The position numbers and the translations under genes were made by a program. From Bacteroidales bacterium KA00344 (GTDB lineage: Bacteria > Bacteroidota > Bacteroidia > Bacteroidales > Bacteroidaceae), in NCBI GenBank assembly GCA_001552765.1, contig KQ959410.1:26659-75878 (forward strand): 49,220 bases of DNA, given 5' to 3'. Each line of letters begins with the position of its first letter. Within the stretch, counting starts at the first letter, position 1. Under the pieces are notes generated by a model that was not told where the DNA came from, made no database searches, and worked only from the letters and a program-made list of their open reading frames with translations. Of this stretch, positions 8,071-16,509 are shown one piece after another.

Positions 8071-11000
8071 TTATGCTTTTTCTGTTTTATACCTATTTAA
8101 ATACCCTTTATTCTCTTTTGCATAGTCTATGAGTTTCTTGAAAACCGGAGAATATGACAGGACTTCCGGGTTGCCCGTGAGGATGAGTTGCTTGCGGGCC
8201 CGGGTGAGGGCGACATTGAGTTTTCTGTCAATGAGATGGTCGTTTTCTTCAAAAACGTTGGCGGTGAGGAAATCGAGCTGATAACGTTGTTGTATGGTAA
8301 ACGAATAGATAATGATGTCGCGTTGCGACCCTTGATACCGTTCTACGGTGTCGATGCTGATGCGTTCGAGGTCTGGAATACCGAGTTTTTCTATTTCCAA
8401 CCGTATCATGGCTATCTGGTTGCGATAGGGCACGATAACCCCGACGGTTTTGTCGGCATCGAAGGCAGTGGAAGTGAAGCGGTGGATGCGGCGCAACAGG
8501 TCGGTCACGATGCGGGCTTCATCGGCGTTCACCTTGTCGGAGATGTCGGGTTGCCGGCAGTCTTTCGAAGCGATGAAAAGCAGTCGGTGCTGCTTCAGCA
8601 GGTCGTCTATGGCATCTTCTGACGCTTCCTTGTAGCCAATCGACTTGGCCTCCTGATGCCTAAGCGGCACGGGCTGCAGTTGCTCATTGAAATAAAACTC
8701 CCGGTTGGGGAATTCGGCAATGTCGGGATGCATCCTGCCCTGACGCTGAAGCGTACCGATGAAGGCGGTGCGTCCGCTCTTTTGTTCTTGTCGGATAAGT
8801 CTTTCGAACAGGCTGCTCTTGCAGTCGTAGAGGCCGATGGCTTGCAGTTCCGGCTCTGACACAGCTGCATCGCCGTCGTTTTGCTGTACTACGGCAGGCA
8901 GCTGTTTGTAGTCGCCGATAAGGATAAACTTGTCGATGTTGCAGACGGGATGGTCTTGCGTCGGGCTCGTGGCACGATGGCCGGCCAACAACCCGACGAT
9001 GTTGGGCTCCAATATCTGTGAGCTTTCATCGACGATGGCAACGGAAAAATGTTTCAAACTGAATAGGAATGGGCGCGATTGCAACATGGACGTAGTGCCC
9101 ACCACCACACGGGTTTGAAGCAACAACTGTTTCATCTCATTCAGTTTGGGAGCTTCGCCCACCATATTAGAAAGGAGATAAGGCTCGAATGACGGTGCAC
9201 AACTGAGTTCGTTGCCTATGCGTATGAATTCAATGCCTGCCTCTACGAGCATACCGCATATTTCATCGACGGCACGGTTGGTGTAGGAAAGCAGCAACAC
9301 CGACTCTTCGGAGGAAAGGCTTTCTTGTACCATAAATTTCAGGGCACGACTGGTTTTGCCTGTTCCCGGCGGTCCGACTAACAGAAAATAGTCTTGTGCC
9401 TGCTTGGCTTTGAGCAGTATGGGGTCGAGCAAAGGGTCGTAGGAGCGCGACAACGTGAGGCTCTTGTCACGGCGTGGGGAACGCTGTCCCAAGAGCAGGG
9501 CTTTGCGGCTGTCGGTAGAAGTGATAAATTCGTAGAGCGAATGGATGGCCGCTCCGCCGCCCACGTCGCTGCTTCCATGTTCAATGCACCATACGAAGCG
9601 TTGCTCCGGACGACGTGTGCCGGCTTCCGCCGACGAAAAAATCGTGGAGTAGGGAAGTTTGTCGAAGATGTGTGGGTTCTGTTGTCCGTTGTTCAGCTTC
9701 ACGGTGAGCCGGTCGGAATGGATGTCGGCAAGACCGCCTTTAAACACCAATGCTTTTCTGATATCCGGCTCCTCGTTTTCGGGATAAGCATAAAGACACA
9801 CCATATCACCCCGTCTGAAGTTGGGCAGAAAGTCCACGCCTTGCTTCGGGACGTTCAGGGTGATGAGGTCGTAACTGTTGTTTCCTTCATCCGTCCGGCT
9901 CTTTTCTTTGTGAGCAATGGTAAGCTCCGTGTAGATATTCCCGGTTTCTTTTTTCTCCGTCAGGGGCATGTTCCACAGATTGGCCACACTGTTGGCATCC
10001 CCGTTTGCCGTGCCTACTTTCGACATGAGGTTTTCTCGGATGACAAATTGCATCATCCGGCAGAAATAAGAACGTTCCAGAGGCGACAGGTGTTGCAATG
10101 GCATGAGTGTGGCGTCGAGCGTTGGACGCAGGAAACGTTCGTAGAAAAAGCCTTGTGCGTTGGTTGTGTTGAGATGATCGGCGGTGAGTTTGGGCAGAAT
10201 GTGCTCAAAGCCGTTGTGGGCTATATCGAATTCCAACGCAACGGCTTCGTTGCGGAATCGTATGGCCTCATAGACCAGTTTCATGAGATTTGCCACGCTC
10301 ATGAGCCCGTCGGGAAGCGGGTATTTGGAGTATAACAGGCGGATGTCGTTTTTCGACTTATTAAAATTGTAATAGAGAATACCAAAGTACAGCAGCAGTT
10401 GCACGTAGTGTTTCTCCACAATTTGTGACCCATGAATGTTTTTATAGTTGCGTTCGAGAAAGATGTTTCTTCCCGATTTTTGCTCCACGAGCAGCTTGAG
10501 GTCGGTGGTCATAAGGTCCACACGTCCTTGGATGCCTAATTTTTCGCAGATGAAGGATGGCTCAAGAATAGCCTTATTGAGGTCGAAATTCTTGTGCAGC
10601 TCAGCGATGGCCTGTTGAATGTTGGTCGCTTGCGTGGTGGCATCCTGTTTGAATTGATTGGCATCGAAATCCGGACAGGTGCTGTATTCCAATGCTTTTT
10701 CCTTGAAATTCCTGATGAGCGTCTGCCGGATGTTGGCTTTCGGGTTGTTAATAATGTCGTCGAGCGCATTGCCGGCAAAGTTTCCCAGCAGAATGGCCTG
10801 ACTGTTGGGGCGCTCCCTCAAGCGGCTCACGATATAGAGCAGAGGGTGATGTCCATAGTCTTCAAAGCACGAAGCAATGACGCTGACGTCGAGCAGGCAG
10901 TCGGGTTCCACCACGATGAGGCGTGGCGTGATGGCCTTGCCCTCCACCTCACAGCCCAACAGATTGAGATGCATCCCCTCTTGAAGAATGTTGTAAAGAT

Positions 11001-11520
11001 AGTCCATGTGGGCATATTGCGATGCTTTGGTATAGTAAACGGTCATGGGCGATTCTGCGCCGTCTTCGTCTATGATGACCGTGATGGTGGTTTTGTCCCA
11101 CGCCGTCACTATACACCGCTTGTCGGGTGAGTTGGTATGGAGGGTGTTTTCCCGTGTTTGCCGGTTGCGGGGAAGGGTTGATGTGAGGTCGTCGGGCACG
11201 GCAGCGTTGAACACCCGACCTATAAAGGTGGCCAGAGCACGGGCATCATAGAGCAGGTCTTCGGGCGAAAGTTCCTGTGTGCGGTTGCTGTGGCGCCGCA
11301 TCCGGCGTATGGCATTTGCCTCGTCCATGGGGATATGGAGCAGCCTGATGAGCGTTTCGACCTGTGCATTGAGGTCTCCAAATCCGTGTTTAGAGTTTTT
11401 AAGCCCCTCCGCACAGGTTAATACAAGTGTTTCGTGCATATTCTTGTTACGCACGGCAGCAGCAATGCTGTCATCGGTTACAATCGTCGAAACTCTTTCA
11501 AACAGTTCAGAACAATCCAT
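8071..11520 (-). CDS. Dna2-like nuclease-helicase (PD-(D/E)XK + SF1 helicase)
   Basis: 1149 residues. A PD-(D/E)XK nuclease signature (GRVDLMTTDLKLLVEQKSG: D then E-Q-K) lies near residues 333-350, after an N-terminal region of unknown fold. The C-terminal half is an SF1B helicase of the AAA_11/AAA_12 type: Walker A GPPGTGKT near residue 718, Walker B VDESSQ, motif III GDYKQLPAVV, VIVPYRNQ, motif V VERYQGSQRDIII and motif VI LNVALTRARKQ. This layout is that of Dna2 and related bacterial nuclease-helicases that process single-stranded flaps or broken ends. Cysteines for an Fe-S cluster are not obvious to me. The gene starts inside the 3' end of the alkyltransferase gene (14-bp overlap), implying translational coupling and a DNA-repair context. 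The mosaic nuclease could also be a defence function. Confidence 0.85.
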   Translation of the reverse strand: MDCSELFERVSTIVTDDSIAAAVRNKNMHETLVLTCAEGLKNSKHGFGDLNAQVETLIRLLHIPMDEANAIRRMRRHSNRTQELSPEDLLYDARALATFIGRVFNAAVPDDLTSTLPRNRQTRENTLHTNSPDKRCIVTAWDKTTITVIIDEDGAESPMTVYYTKASQYAHMDYLYNILQEGMHLNLLGCEVEGKAITPRLIVVEPDCLLDVSVIASCFEDYGHHPLLYIVSRLRERPNSQAILLGNFAGNALDDIINNPKANIRQTLIRNFKEKALEYSTCPDFDANQFKQDATTQATNIQQAIAELHKNFDLNKAILEPSFICEKLGIQGRVDLMTTDLKLLVEQKSGRNIFLERNYKNIHGSQIVEKHYVQLLLYFGILYYNFNKSKNDIRLLYSKYPLPDGLMSVANLMKLVYEAIRFRNEAVALEFDIAHNGFEHILPKLTADHLNTTNAQGFFYERFLRPTLDATLMPLQHLSPLERSYFCRMMQFVIRENLMSKVGTANGDANSVANLWNMPLTEKKETGNIYTELTIAHKEKSRTDEGNNSYDLITLNVPKQGVDFLPNFRRGDMVCLYAYPENEEPDIRKALVFKGGLADIHSDRLTVKLNNGQQNPHIFDKLPYSTIFSSAEAGTRRPEQRFVWCIEHGSSDVGGGAAIHSLYEFITSTDSRKALLLGQRSPRRDKSLTLSRSYDPLLDPILLKAKQAQDYFLLVGPPGTGKTSRALKFMVQESLSSEESVLLLSYTNRAVDEICGMLVEAGIEFIRIGNELSCAPSFEPYLLSNMVGEAPKLNEMKQLLLQTRVVVGTTSMLQSRPFLFSLKHFSVAIVDESSQILEPNIVGLLAGHRATSPTQDHPVCNIDKFILIGDYKQLPAVVQQNDGDAAVSEPELQAIGLYDCKSSLFERLIRQEQKSGRTAFIGTLQRQGRMHPDIAEFPNREFYFNEQLQPVPLRHQEAKSIGYKEASEDAIDDLLKQHRLLFIASKDCRQPDISDKVNADEARIVTDLLRRIHRFTSTAFDADKTVGVIVPYRNQIAMIRLEIEKLGIPDLERISIDTVERYQGSQRDIIIYSFTIQQRYQLDFLTANVFEENDHLIDRKLNVALTRARKQLILTGNPEVLSYSPVFKKLIDYAKENKGYLNRYKTEKA

Positions 11521-12127
11521 CCAAATCTCCTTTAAACATGGTTTTGGATAATTCTTCGGACAGCGGCACAGTGCTACTGTTGATGTTCAGCAGGGGTATT
11601 TCCTGACAGTCAGCGGCATTGGCAGCGGTCTGGAACGTTGTCGAGGCTTCCCATTCCAAAAGTTTTTTCTTCAGCTCCTTGCCCCAATGATATTCGCTGA
11701 TGCTATTGTCGCTGTGGATAATGCGGTGACACGGAATAAGCATGGCTATGGGATTCGTGGCGATGGCTGTTGCTACGGCACGCACAGCCTTAGGTTTACC
11801 GATACGGTTGGCAATATCACGGTAGCTTGCGGTGTGCCCGAAGGGAATTTTCTGCACTTCTTTCCATACTTCAATCTGGAACTCAGTGCCACGCAAATCA
11901 ATCGTCAGCCGCTTGCGTGCACCCTTGAATATGACGCCTGCCACAGTCTCCGCCATGGCATTATCCAAAGTGGTGGGAGTGTAGACACCCCATCGCTGCC
12001 CCAGTTCGTGTATGGTTTGCATCTTGTTGTGAACAAGAAACTGCAAATCGCAGATACCTTTCTCTGTGCCTGCTACGATAATTTCGCCAAAAGGACTGTC
12101 GCTGAATCCGTATATAATCGTTCCCAT
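11507..12127 (-). CDS. ogt: Methylated-DNA--[protein]-cysteine S-methyltransferase
   Basis: About 206 residues. It carries the alkyl-acceptor motif IPCHRII (acceptor Cys at about residue 133), preceded by the winged-helix block GHTASYRDIANRIGKPKAVRAV that inserts the recognition helix into the DNA minor groove. The protein moves an alkyl group from O6-alkylguanine to its own cysteine and is used up. The N-terminal domain starts YGFSDSPFGEIIVAG. I place the start at the ATG at 12127; another ATG is at 12133, and a longer frame back to 12208 runs through the promoter and has no homology-like features. The C-terminus carries about 35 extra residues beyond the usual end, the last of which overlap the helicase start. 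Confidence 0.88.
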   Translation of the reverse strand: MGTIIYGFSDSPFGEIIVAGTEKGICDLQFLVHNKMQTIHELGQRWGVYTPTTLDNAMAETVAGVIFKGARKRLTIDLRGTEFQIEVWKEVQKIPFGHTASYRDIANRIGKPKAVRAVATAIATNPIAMLIPCHRIIHSDNSISEYHWGKELKKKLLEWEASTTFQTAANAADCQEIPLLNINSSTVPLSEELSKTMFKGDLDGLF

Positions 12128-12134
12128 AGTCATG

Positions 12135-12142
12135 CAAAGATA
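12135..12142 (-). promoter_or_regulatory. -7 promoter element of ogt and the helicase
   Basis: TATCTTTG on the minus strand, ending two bases before the ATG at 12133 and eight before the ATG at 12127. Transcription would start at about the start codon, so the mRNA is leaderless or nearly so. This supports the shorter protein start. Confidence 0.5.
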
Positions 12143-12214
12143 TGAAAAATCGCTTAAAAGCCGCTTTGCGAACATAAAAACTTTGATAAACATAGAAAGC
12201 TCCTCCATTTTTTT

Positions 12215-12222
12215 TATCTTTG
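12215..12222 (+). promoter_or_regulatory. -7 promoter element of guaD
   Basis: TATCTTTG preceded by a T-run, 47 bases upstream of the guanine deaminase ATG at 12270; expected leader about 40 nt. It lies back to back with the ogt promoter, 72 bp away. Confidence 0.65.
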
Positions 12223-12269
12223 CAACAGAGATTAGTTTGTGATATCAAACGAAACCATAAAAATAAAAT

Positions 12270-12737
12270 ATGAACAAGGAAGAATTAATGCGTAGGGCTA
12301 TAGTCCTGAGTGAAAAGAGTGTGAAGACCGGTGGCGGCCCGTTTGGAGCCGTTATTGCCAAGGATGGTGTGGTGGTGGCTGAGGCCAGTAACAGTGTTAC
12401 CCTCGACTTCGACCCAACGGCTCATGCCGAGGTGAACGCCATTCGGACGGCTTGCAATCGACTTCGCACCTTCGATTTGGAGGGTTGCGAAATCTATTGT
12501 TCGTGCGAGCCTTGCCCCATGTGTCTTGGTGCCATTTATTGGGCACACATTGATCGTATCTATTATGCCAACGACCGGAAAGCGGCAGCAGGCATCGGCT
12601 TCGACGATGATTTTATCTATCAGGAAATTGGCAGGGATTTGGCCGGCCGTCACCGTCCTATTGAGTGTTTGCTTCCTGAGGAGGGCAAGAAGGCTTTTGA
12701 TATGTGGCGGCAAAAAGGAGACAAGACGGAATATTAA
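12270..12737 (+). CDS. guaD: Guanine deaminase
   Basis: 155 residues of the cytidine-deaminase-like fold. The zinc site is complete: HAE (His52, catalytic Glu54) and PCPMC (Cys82, Cys85). Length and the blocks GGPFGAVI, DPTAHAEV, CEPCPMCLGAIYWA and GFDDDFIY, with an ending in a Tyr after KTE, match the GuaD branch rather than TadA tRNA deaminases. It hydrolyses guanine to xanthine and ammonia in purine salvage. It is a single-gene unit with its own promoter and a strong terminator. A broader nucleoside deaminase is the main alternative. Confidence 0.88.
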   Translation: MNKEELMRRAIVLSEKSVKTGGGPFGAVIAKDGVVVAEASNSVTLDFDPTAHAEVNAIRTACNRLRTFDLEGCEIYCSCEPCPMCLGAIYWAHIDRIYYANDRKAAAGIGFDDDFIYQEIGRDLAGRHRPIECLLPEEGKKAFDMWRQKGDKTEY

Positions 12738-12761
12738 ATCCGATCTTTGATTAAACAGCAA

Positions 12762-12822
12762 AGGAGAGCAAGGTACTTGAATCCGTGTTTTGGAAATAAG
12801 TCATCCTTGCTCTCCTCTTTTT
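12762..12822 (+). terminator. Intrinsic terminator of guaD
   Basis: A perfect 12-bp stem, AGGAGAGCAAGG (12762-12773) with CCTTGCTCTCCT (12805-12816), 31-nt loop, followed by CTTTTTG. It lies between guaD and the convergent gene ending at 12856. Confidence 0.8.
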
Positions 12823-12855
12823 GTGTCTGTGCTTTGCCACCTTCCCTTAGGTTTG

Positions 12856-13584
12856 CTACGTAATGATCTTCCAGATCTGATCTTCCGTAGCCCAAGTGAG
12901 CAGTTTCCTGAGGTGATCGAACATTCTTCGGGCTGACTCTTCCGGCGTGCGTTCCACCACCAGTCGCTCTGCCCCGAAGAAGTCTTCGGGTGTGCAATAT
13001 CTGGCTACGCCCCATCCGTAGCGCCTGCCTTGCTTGTCGTAATTGTATTCGAAGTCTGCCGTCACTACGTGCGTGGACATTTGCAGATGGGTGATGCAGG
13101 TATCGAAGCCCTCTGTTTTCTTTTTGCGCGTTGCTTGGACGTCGTGTTTCAACGTTTTCACCTTCTTGACTTCTTTCTCTGATAATCGCAGCACGGGATT
13201 GGTTTGTCGGTGTGTGGGCTTGGGAGTGTAGCCACTCAGACGCTTTAACTCTCTCGACAACAGCGAGCGATACGCTTTCAAAATCTTCAGCACTTTCCTC
13301 TCTTGCGTGGTGAGTTTGTAGTGTGACCGTCGCCAGTTCATGAAATCGGGAAACCATTCCATCGACACATACATGGCCTTGTTGCGGTAAAATTTGCCAT
13401 AGGCGCAATCACCATCAATAATCACCGGACCTTTCCATTGCCATGGGCCGTCTTTCTCATCAGAGAACCACAGGTCGTCGGGAGTTTTCTCCTTGATGGA
13501 GAAATTGCTGATGTCGTTGGCAAAAAATGGCAGGAAGCCCATCGTGTTCACCAAGCGTTCGATGTCTGTCTGCTGCTCAATCAT
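12856..13584 (-). CDS. AlkZ-related protein
   Basis: About 242 residues. The core MGFLPFFANDISNFSI, LWFSDEKDGPWQWKGP, GDCAYGKFYRNKAMYVSMEWFPDFMNWRR is what I recall from the Bacteroidetes family named AlkZ-related (winged-helix proteins distantly linked to AlkZ/YcaQ glycosylases); this naming is from memory. The middle (residues 115-165) is Lys/Arg-rich, and the C-terminal part has aromatic blocks (YGWGVARYCTPEDFFG). I start at the ATG at 13584; the frame stays open nine codons further, to a GTG at 13611. It lies 39 bp downstream of the hydrolase gene and may share its promoter. No catalytic residue is evident to me. The proposed link to DNA repair rests on the family name only. Confidence 0.75.
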   Translation of the reverse strand: MIEQQTDIERLVNTMGFLPFFANDISNFSIKEKTPDDLWFSDEKDGPWQWKGPVIIDGDCAYGKFYRNKAMYVSMEWFPDFMNWRRSHYKLTTQERKVLKILKAYRSLLSRELKRLSGYTPKPTHRQTNPVLRLSEKEVKKVKTLKHDVQATRKKKTEGFDTCITHLQMSTHVVTADFEYNYDKQGRRYGWGVARYCTPEDFFGAERLVVERTPEESARRMFDHLRKLLTWATEDQIWKIIT

Positions 13585-13623
13585 ATCAGAATTATTCTCA
13601 AATCTTCCCACATGAGGATAGCA

Positions 13624-14643
13624 TTAGGAGAGCGGTTTGAGTCTCTCAAAAAACGTAATGACTTCTTCCCACGTCTTGAACTCGTCGCTTCCCAGCTCAA
13701 TGTTGGTGCCCAAGAAATTTCCGGAAGGGTTGGCGTCTATGAAATAATCGCCATAAAGCAGCTGTTTTTGATTGCAATAAATCACCCGGTTGTGTGCCGG
13801 CGTAGACAGATGCTGCTCTATCCACAGGGCGTCTGCGTTGAGACTGTCGTGTTCGTTGGTGGGAGCGGGCACCACAATATACACCGCATAGGTCTCGATG
13901 AGCTTTGAAAAAGCCTTCGCCAAACTCGATTTCGGTTTGTCGTAGCTGTCACGGAGCGTACTCCGGTCAATATAGACAATGGGGCGTTCGCGCCGTTCCT
14001 GTTTGTCGTCAATCCATCGGATGGCCGGCACCACGCCGTTCATGAACGAGCGGTCGTCCATGCGGTGTTCTCCGTGGAACCGGGCCGCCTGCGGGTAGTG
14101 GCTCCTGTAGAGGTCGAATGTGTGTACCACAGGGTCGGCATCGCCAAACAATCCCCAGACACGCCGCTGTTCTTCGGACTTTTGTTTCTCGTCCATCGCT
14201 TCCAGTTCCACGAAGCAGCGTTCGGTCATCTCTTTGTATTCCTTCTCCAGTGCCTTGGTTACGATGAACGTTTCTTCACCGTCCTGACGCGGGTTTTGCC
14301 ATGTCTGCATCCCCGTCATGCCGTGATCTTTCATGGTTTGTCCCATTTGAAAGGCCGGATTTACCAAGATGCGGTCGTAGCCGTAGAGCATCTCGGTGTA
14401 CATGCCGCCCATCGACGTGCCGATGATGAGGTCGGGATTTGTCTCTTTCACTTTATTTTTCAGAAAAGCCATCGCTTCTTCCGGGTGTAGAGGAATGTCG
14501 AATGCGACGACACGTGCATTGGGAAAAGTCTGCTTGATGCGTGCCACCGTACCCGTCGATGCTGACGAGCCGAAGCCGTGGTTGTACATGATGGTCTTCC
14601 CGTTCATCAGGTCGGGAAACTGCTTGATGTATGGATTGTCCAT
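13624..14643 (-). CDS. YqiA-like alpha/beta hydrolase fused to a degenerate nucleotidase-like domain
   Basis: 339 residues with two domains. Residues 1-215 are a YqiA/YcfP-type alpha/beta hydrolase: MYNHGFGSSAST near residue 19, nucleophile elbow GTSMGG (Ser77), acid in FGDADP (Asp168 or Asp170) and GEHRM (His193), so the triad looks complete. Residues about 220-335 resemble the HAD-fold 5'(3')-deoxyribonucleotidase family (PIVYIDRSTL ... YIVVPAP ... KQLLYGDYFIDANPSGNFLG ... TWEEV). The HAD DxD is DRS, and the usual DD of the last motif is DA, so phosphatase activity is unlikely. The start at 14643 has a promoter 135 bases upstream. The hydrolase substrate (an ester or thioester) is unknown. 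Confidence 0.8.
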   Translation of the reverse strand: MDNPYIKQFPDLMNGKTIMYNHGFGSSASTGTVARIKQTFPNARVVAFDIPLHPEEAMAFLKNKVKETNPDLIIGTSMGGMYTEMLYGYDRILVNPAFQMGQTMKDHGMTGMQTWQNPRQDGEETFIVTKALEKEYKEMTERCFVELEAMDEKQKSEEQRRVWGLFGDADPVVHTFDLYRSHYPQAARFHGEHRMDDRSFMNGVVPAIRWIDDKQERRERPIVYIDRSTLRDSYDKPKSSLAKAFSKLIETYAVYIVVPAPTNEHDSLNADALWIEQHLSTPAHNRVIYCNQKQLLYGDYFIDANPSGNFLGTNIELGSDEFKTWEEVITFFERLKPLS

Positions 14644-14777
14644 AGTCTGTATTGTTTCTTATGGGGCAGATGTGCCACACCGGGCGTATATATTCCTATG
14701 ATTGAGTTTCTTTTGTGCCGGACATTGTCTTCATCTCTGTTGTGTCCATTGCCCGGTGTCTATCTGCTTCACTATTG

Positions 14778-14785
14778 CAAAGATA
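14778..14785 (-). promoter_or_regulatory. -7 promoter element of the hydrolase gene
   Basis: TATCTTTG on the minus strand; it would give a leader of about 125 nt before the ATG at 14643. From 14786 to 14959 no gene is seen. Confidence 0.55.
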
Positions 14786-14959
14786 CGGAATTTCTGCACA
14801 ACATGCCAGCAGATGATACCAATAAATGCTAAAATATTGCTTCGCTAACCCATACCGACCTCCTCTGCTACCGCTGCCCTATCTGTAGTTTGTACGGACA
14901 GATAGGCAGATACCCGAAAAAGATTAAGCGTGTTCTTGTCTTTTAAAAGTTGCTATTTT

Positions 14960-15350
14960 TCTTGACAAACACCCCTTTAATTTTCGCTTATTCTAAAATA
15001 ATCTTGCTCTCGTCTGAAATTCGTTAAAAATTCGACGATTCGTAGTTTGTTGATAATCAATGAGTTTTGCAATAATGTCTTCGGGAGCCTTATTTATTCA
15101 TTCGCGGTTACATATCTAAAGGCCCTGCGGAAAGGCTTCAATCGCAGTGCGGATGAGGCTTAGTTGCGCTGCGGTTGAGGCTTAACCACACCGCCGTTAG
15201 GGCTCCGTCATGATAAGACGGAATACAAATCCCATTATGGGGGCTGTTTTCGGGTTTTGCAAGCAGGTAATAAAGGCGAAAACATAGCCCTTTTTGCGCT
15301 GGTTGCTCCGAAAATAATCATCGAAAAACGATAATTATATTTTACACTTT
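14960..15350 (+). repeat. Dispersed intergenic repeat, copy 3 (most complete)
   Basis: Full-length copy of the family at 1-240 and 6953-7318. Order of landmarks: TCTTGACAAACACCCC, TTCGTAGTTTGTTGATAATCA, CCTTATTTATTCATTCGCGG, a doubled 21-22 bp unit (TGCGGATGAGGCTTAG, then TGCGGTTGAGGCTTAA), GGCTCCGTCATGAT, ATAGCCCTTTTTG, and an A/T-rich end. It lies about 140 bp from the probable ICE insertion point. No terminal inverted repeats or frame conserved between copies are seen. Confidence 0.85.
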
Positions 15351-15485
15351 GTGAAAAAGTGGTGAGGTGGTGTTGAAAATGATGAGGACAGGAATTGATG
15401 ATGAATTTCACCGAAACAAACGGATGATTTTGACGGTTATTGGCACTAAAATATGTTTAATCCGGCTGCAATCTGCAAATAAACC

Positions 15486-15618
15486 GTATCTTTGTATTTG
15501 GAAGTTACGAAAAGAGTGTAATTTATTGGAAATGAGCGTTGGTTAATCGCTCTTGATAGTAATAGGTTACGATTTAGTTAGTTATCTACTGCATTATCCT
15601 TCTGCGCGTTGCGTAACC
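15486..15618. other. Probable chromosome/ICE junction (att end)
   Basis: GTATCTTTGT at 15486-15495 matches nine of ten positions of GTAnnTTTGC, the att core described for CTnDOT/CTnERL. Within the next 125 bp are AGTTACGA (15503-15510), GGTTACGA (15565-15572) and inverted CGTAACC (15612-15618), spaced like integrase arm sites; matching motifs occur at 49010-49045 near the integrase gene. Everything right of this point is ICE-like, everything left chromosome-like. An alternative junction is GCAAAAGTAG at 15638-15647 (inverted core, one mismatch). The core also resembles a host promoter, which the insertion would have separated from its gene. Confidence 0.4.
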
Positions 15619-15798
15619 TTCAAAGAACTCTTCGTATGCAAAAGTAGCTATTTAATCCGAGATTTTGATATAAACTCCCAGATTTTTATCCCCTCATTCA
15701 TAAGATTTTTCCGTAAAAGCGGTATTATCCGTCGGCACACCATTGCCCAAAACGAGTTTGGAACAAACGTGTGCCAACTACCGCATAGCCGGAGAAAA

Positions 15799-15848
15799 GG
15801 GCATTGCCTCACGCCTAAACGATGTTTAGACAGATGAAGCAATGCCCC
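15799..15848. other. Nested hairpin near the ICE end
   Basis: GGGCATTGC (15799-15807) pairs with GCAATGCCC (15839-15847). Inside, CTAAAC-GAT-GTTTAG (about 15815-15829) forms a second perfect hairpin. The + strand continues CCTTTCTTTT, a weak T-run, so it could end transcription entering from the chromosome. Confidence 0.55.
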
Positions 15849-15849
15849 T

Positions 15850-16509
15850 TTCTTTTGCGCCTATGCCAAGAGGTGCTTTTACGGGTTTTCAGATGATTTT
15901 TTTTTTTCGCTGTCCCTTTTGCCGGAAGCGGAAAGTGAATGCAGAGTGTGTCCGCCTGCCCCATGAATGAAACAGGTAGCCACACACAGCGGGCAATCCG
16001 GGAAGAATGATTGTTGTCGCCCGGCTGGACAAGTCCTGTCGGATCGGAAAACAATCATACTTCCTTTGTAGTGGTTTGCCCTTTTCACGCTTCCGGTGAT
16101 GTCTTTTTCCTTTTGGTGATTCCTTTTTTACGGATTTTTCCCTGAAGTTTTTTCTACCCAATCAGCCTCTGTTTTCGTTTACCTCCATTTTTGCGCCTTT
16201 CAGTGAGCCGCATCAGGCAGTCATTTCCGTTCTGGGCGCAAAGGTAATTCCGGGATTGGACGGGAAAGCAAGGTCAAGCCTCCTGTTTTCGGTAAAAATC
16301 TCCAGCCCTGCGGGTAGTATTTTGACCGAAAAACCTTGCATTCCCTAATCCCTACCTTTTCAAGCACCCGAAACGAAAACGACCGATGCGACAGAAAGAC
16401 GCATAAAAAAAATGTCGGATAAACGAGAGGCAGATAAGATAGTTTGAAACTCAACTCCCTCAGCTCTTGAATCCGCATAAAAAACAAAAAAATCAAAAAC
16501 AGCGAAGAT
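15850..16509. other. Gene-free structured region at the ICE end
   Basis: No convincing gene; short basic frames on the minus strand (15879-16161) use non-ATG starts or lack family features. It holds a minus-strand -7 element TACCTTTG (16239-16246). It also holds a bipartite stem: GCAAGG (16268-16273) and TTTTCGGT (16286-16293) pair with ACCGAAAA (16325-16332) and CCTTGC (16334-16339), the 5' arms being separated by a 12-nt bulge. It may be a regulatory RNA or leader, but this is inference. Confidence 0.4.

Noticed and set aside
9394..10335. Long frame antisense to the helicase gene
   Set aside because: A shadow of the coding strand; no start signal or domain, and the sense frame has a full set of helicase motifs.
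15553..15837. 94-codon open frame just inside the left ICE end
   Set aside because: It uses a TTG start, crosses the hairpin at 15799, has no domain-like features and lies over the presumed integrase arm-site region.
15879..16161. Overlapping basic frames on the minus strand
   Set aside because: Non-ATG starts for the longest, strongly biased Lys/Arg content and no family signs; more likely part of a noncoding region, though a short peptide cannot be excluded.
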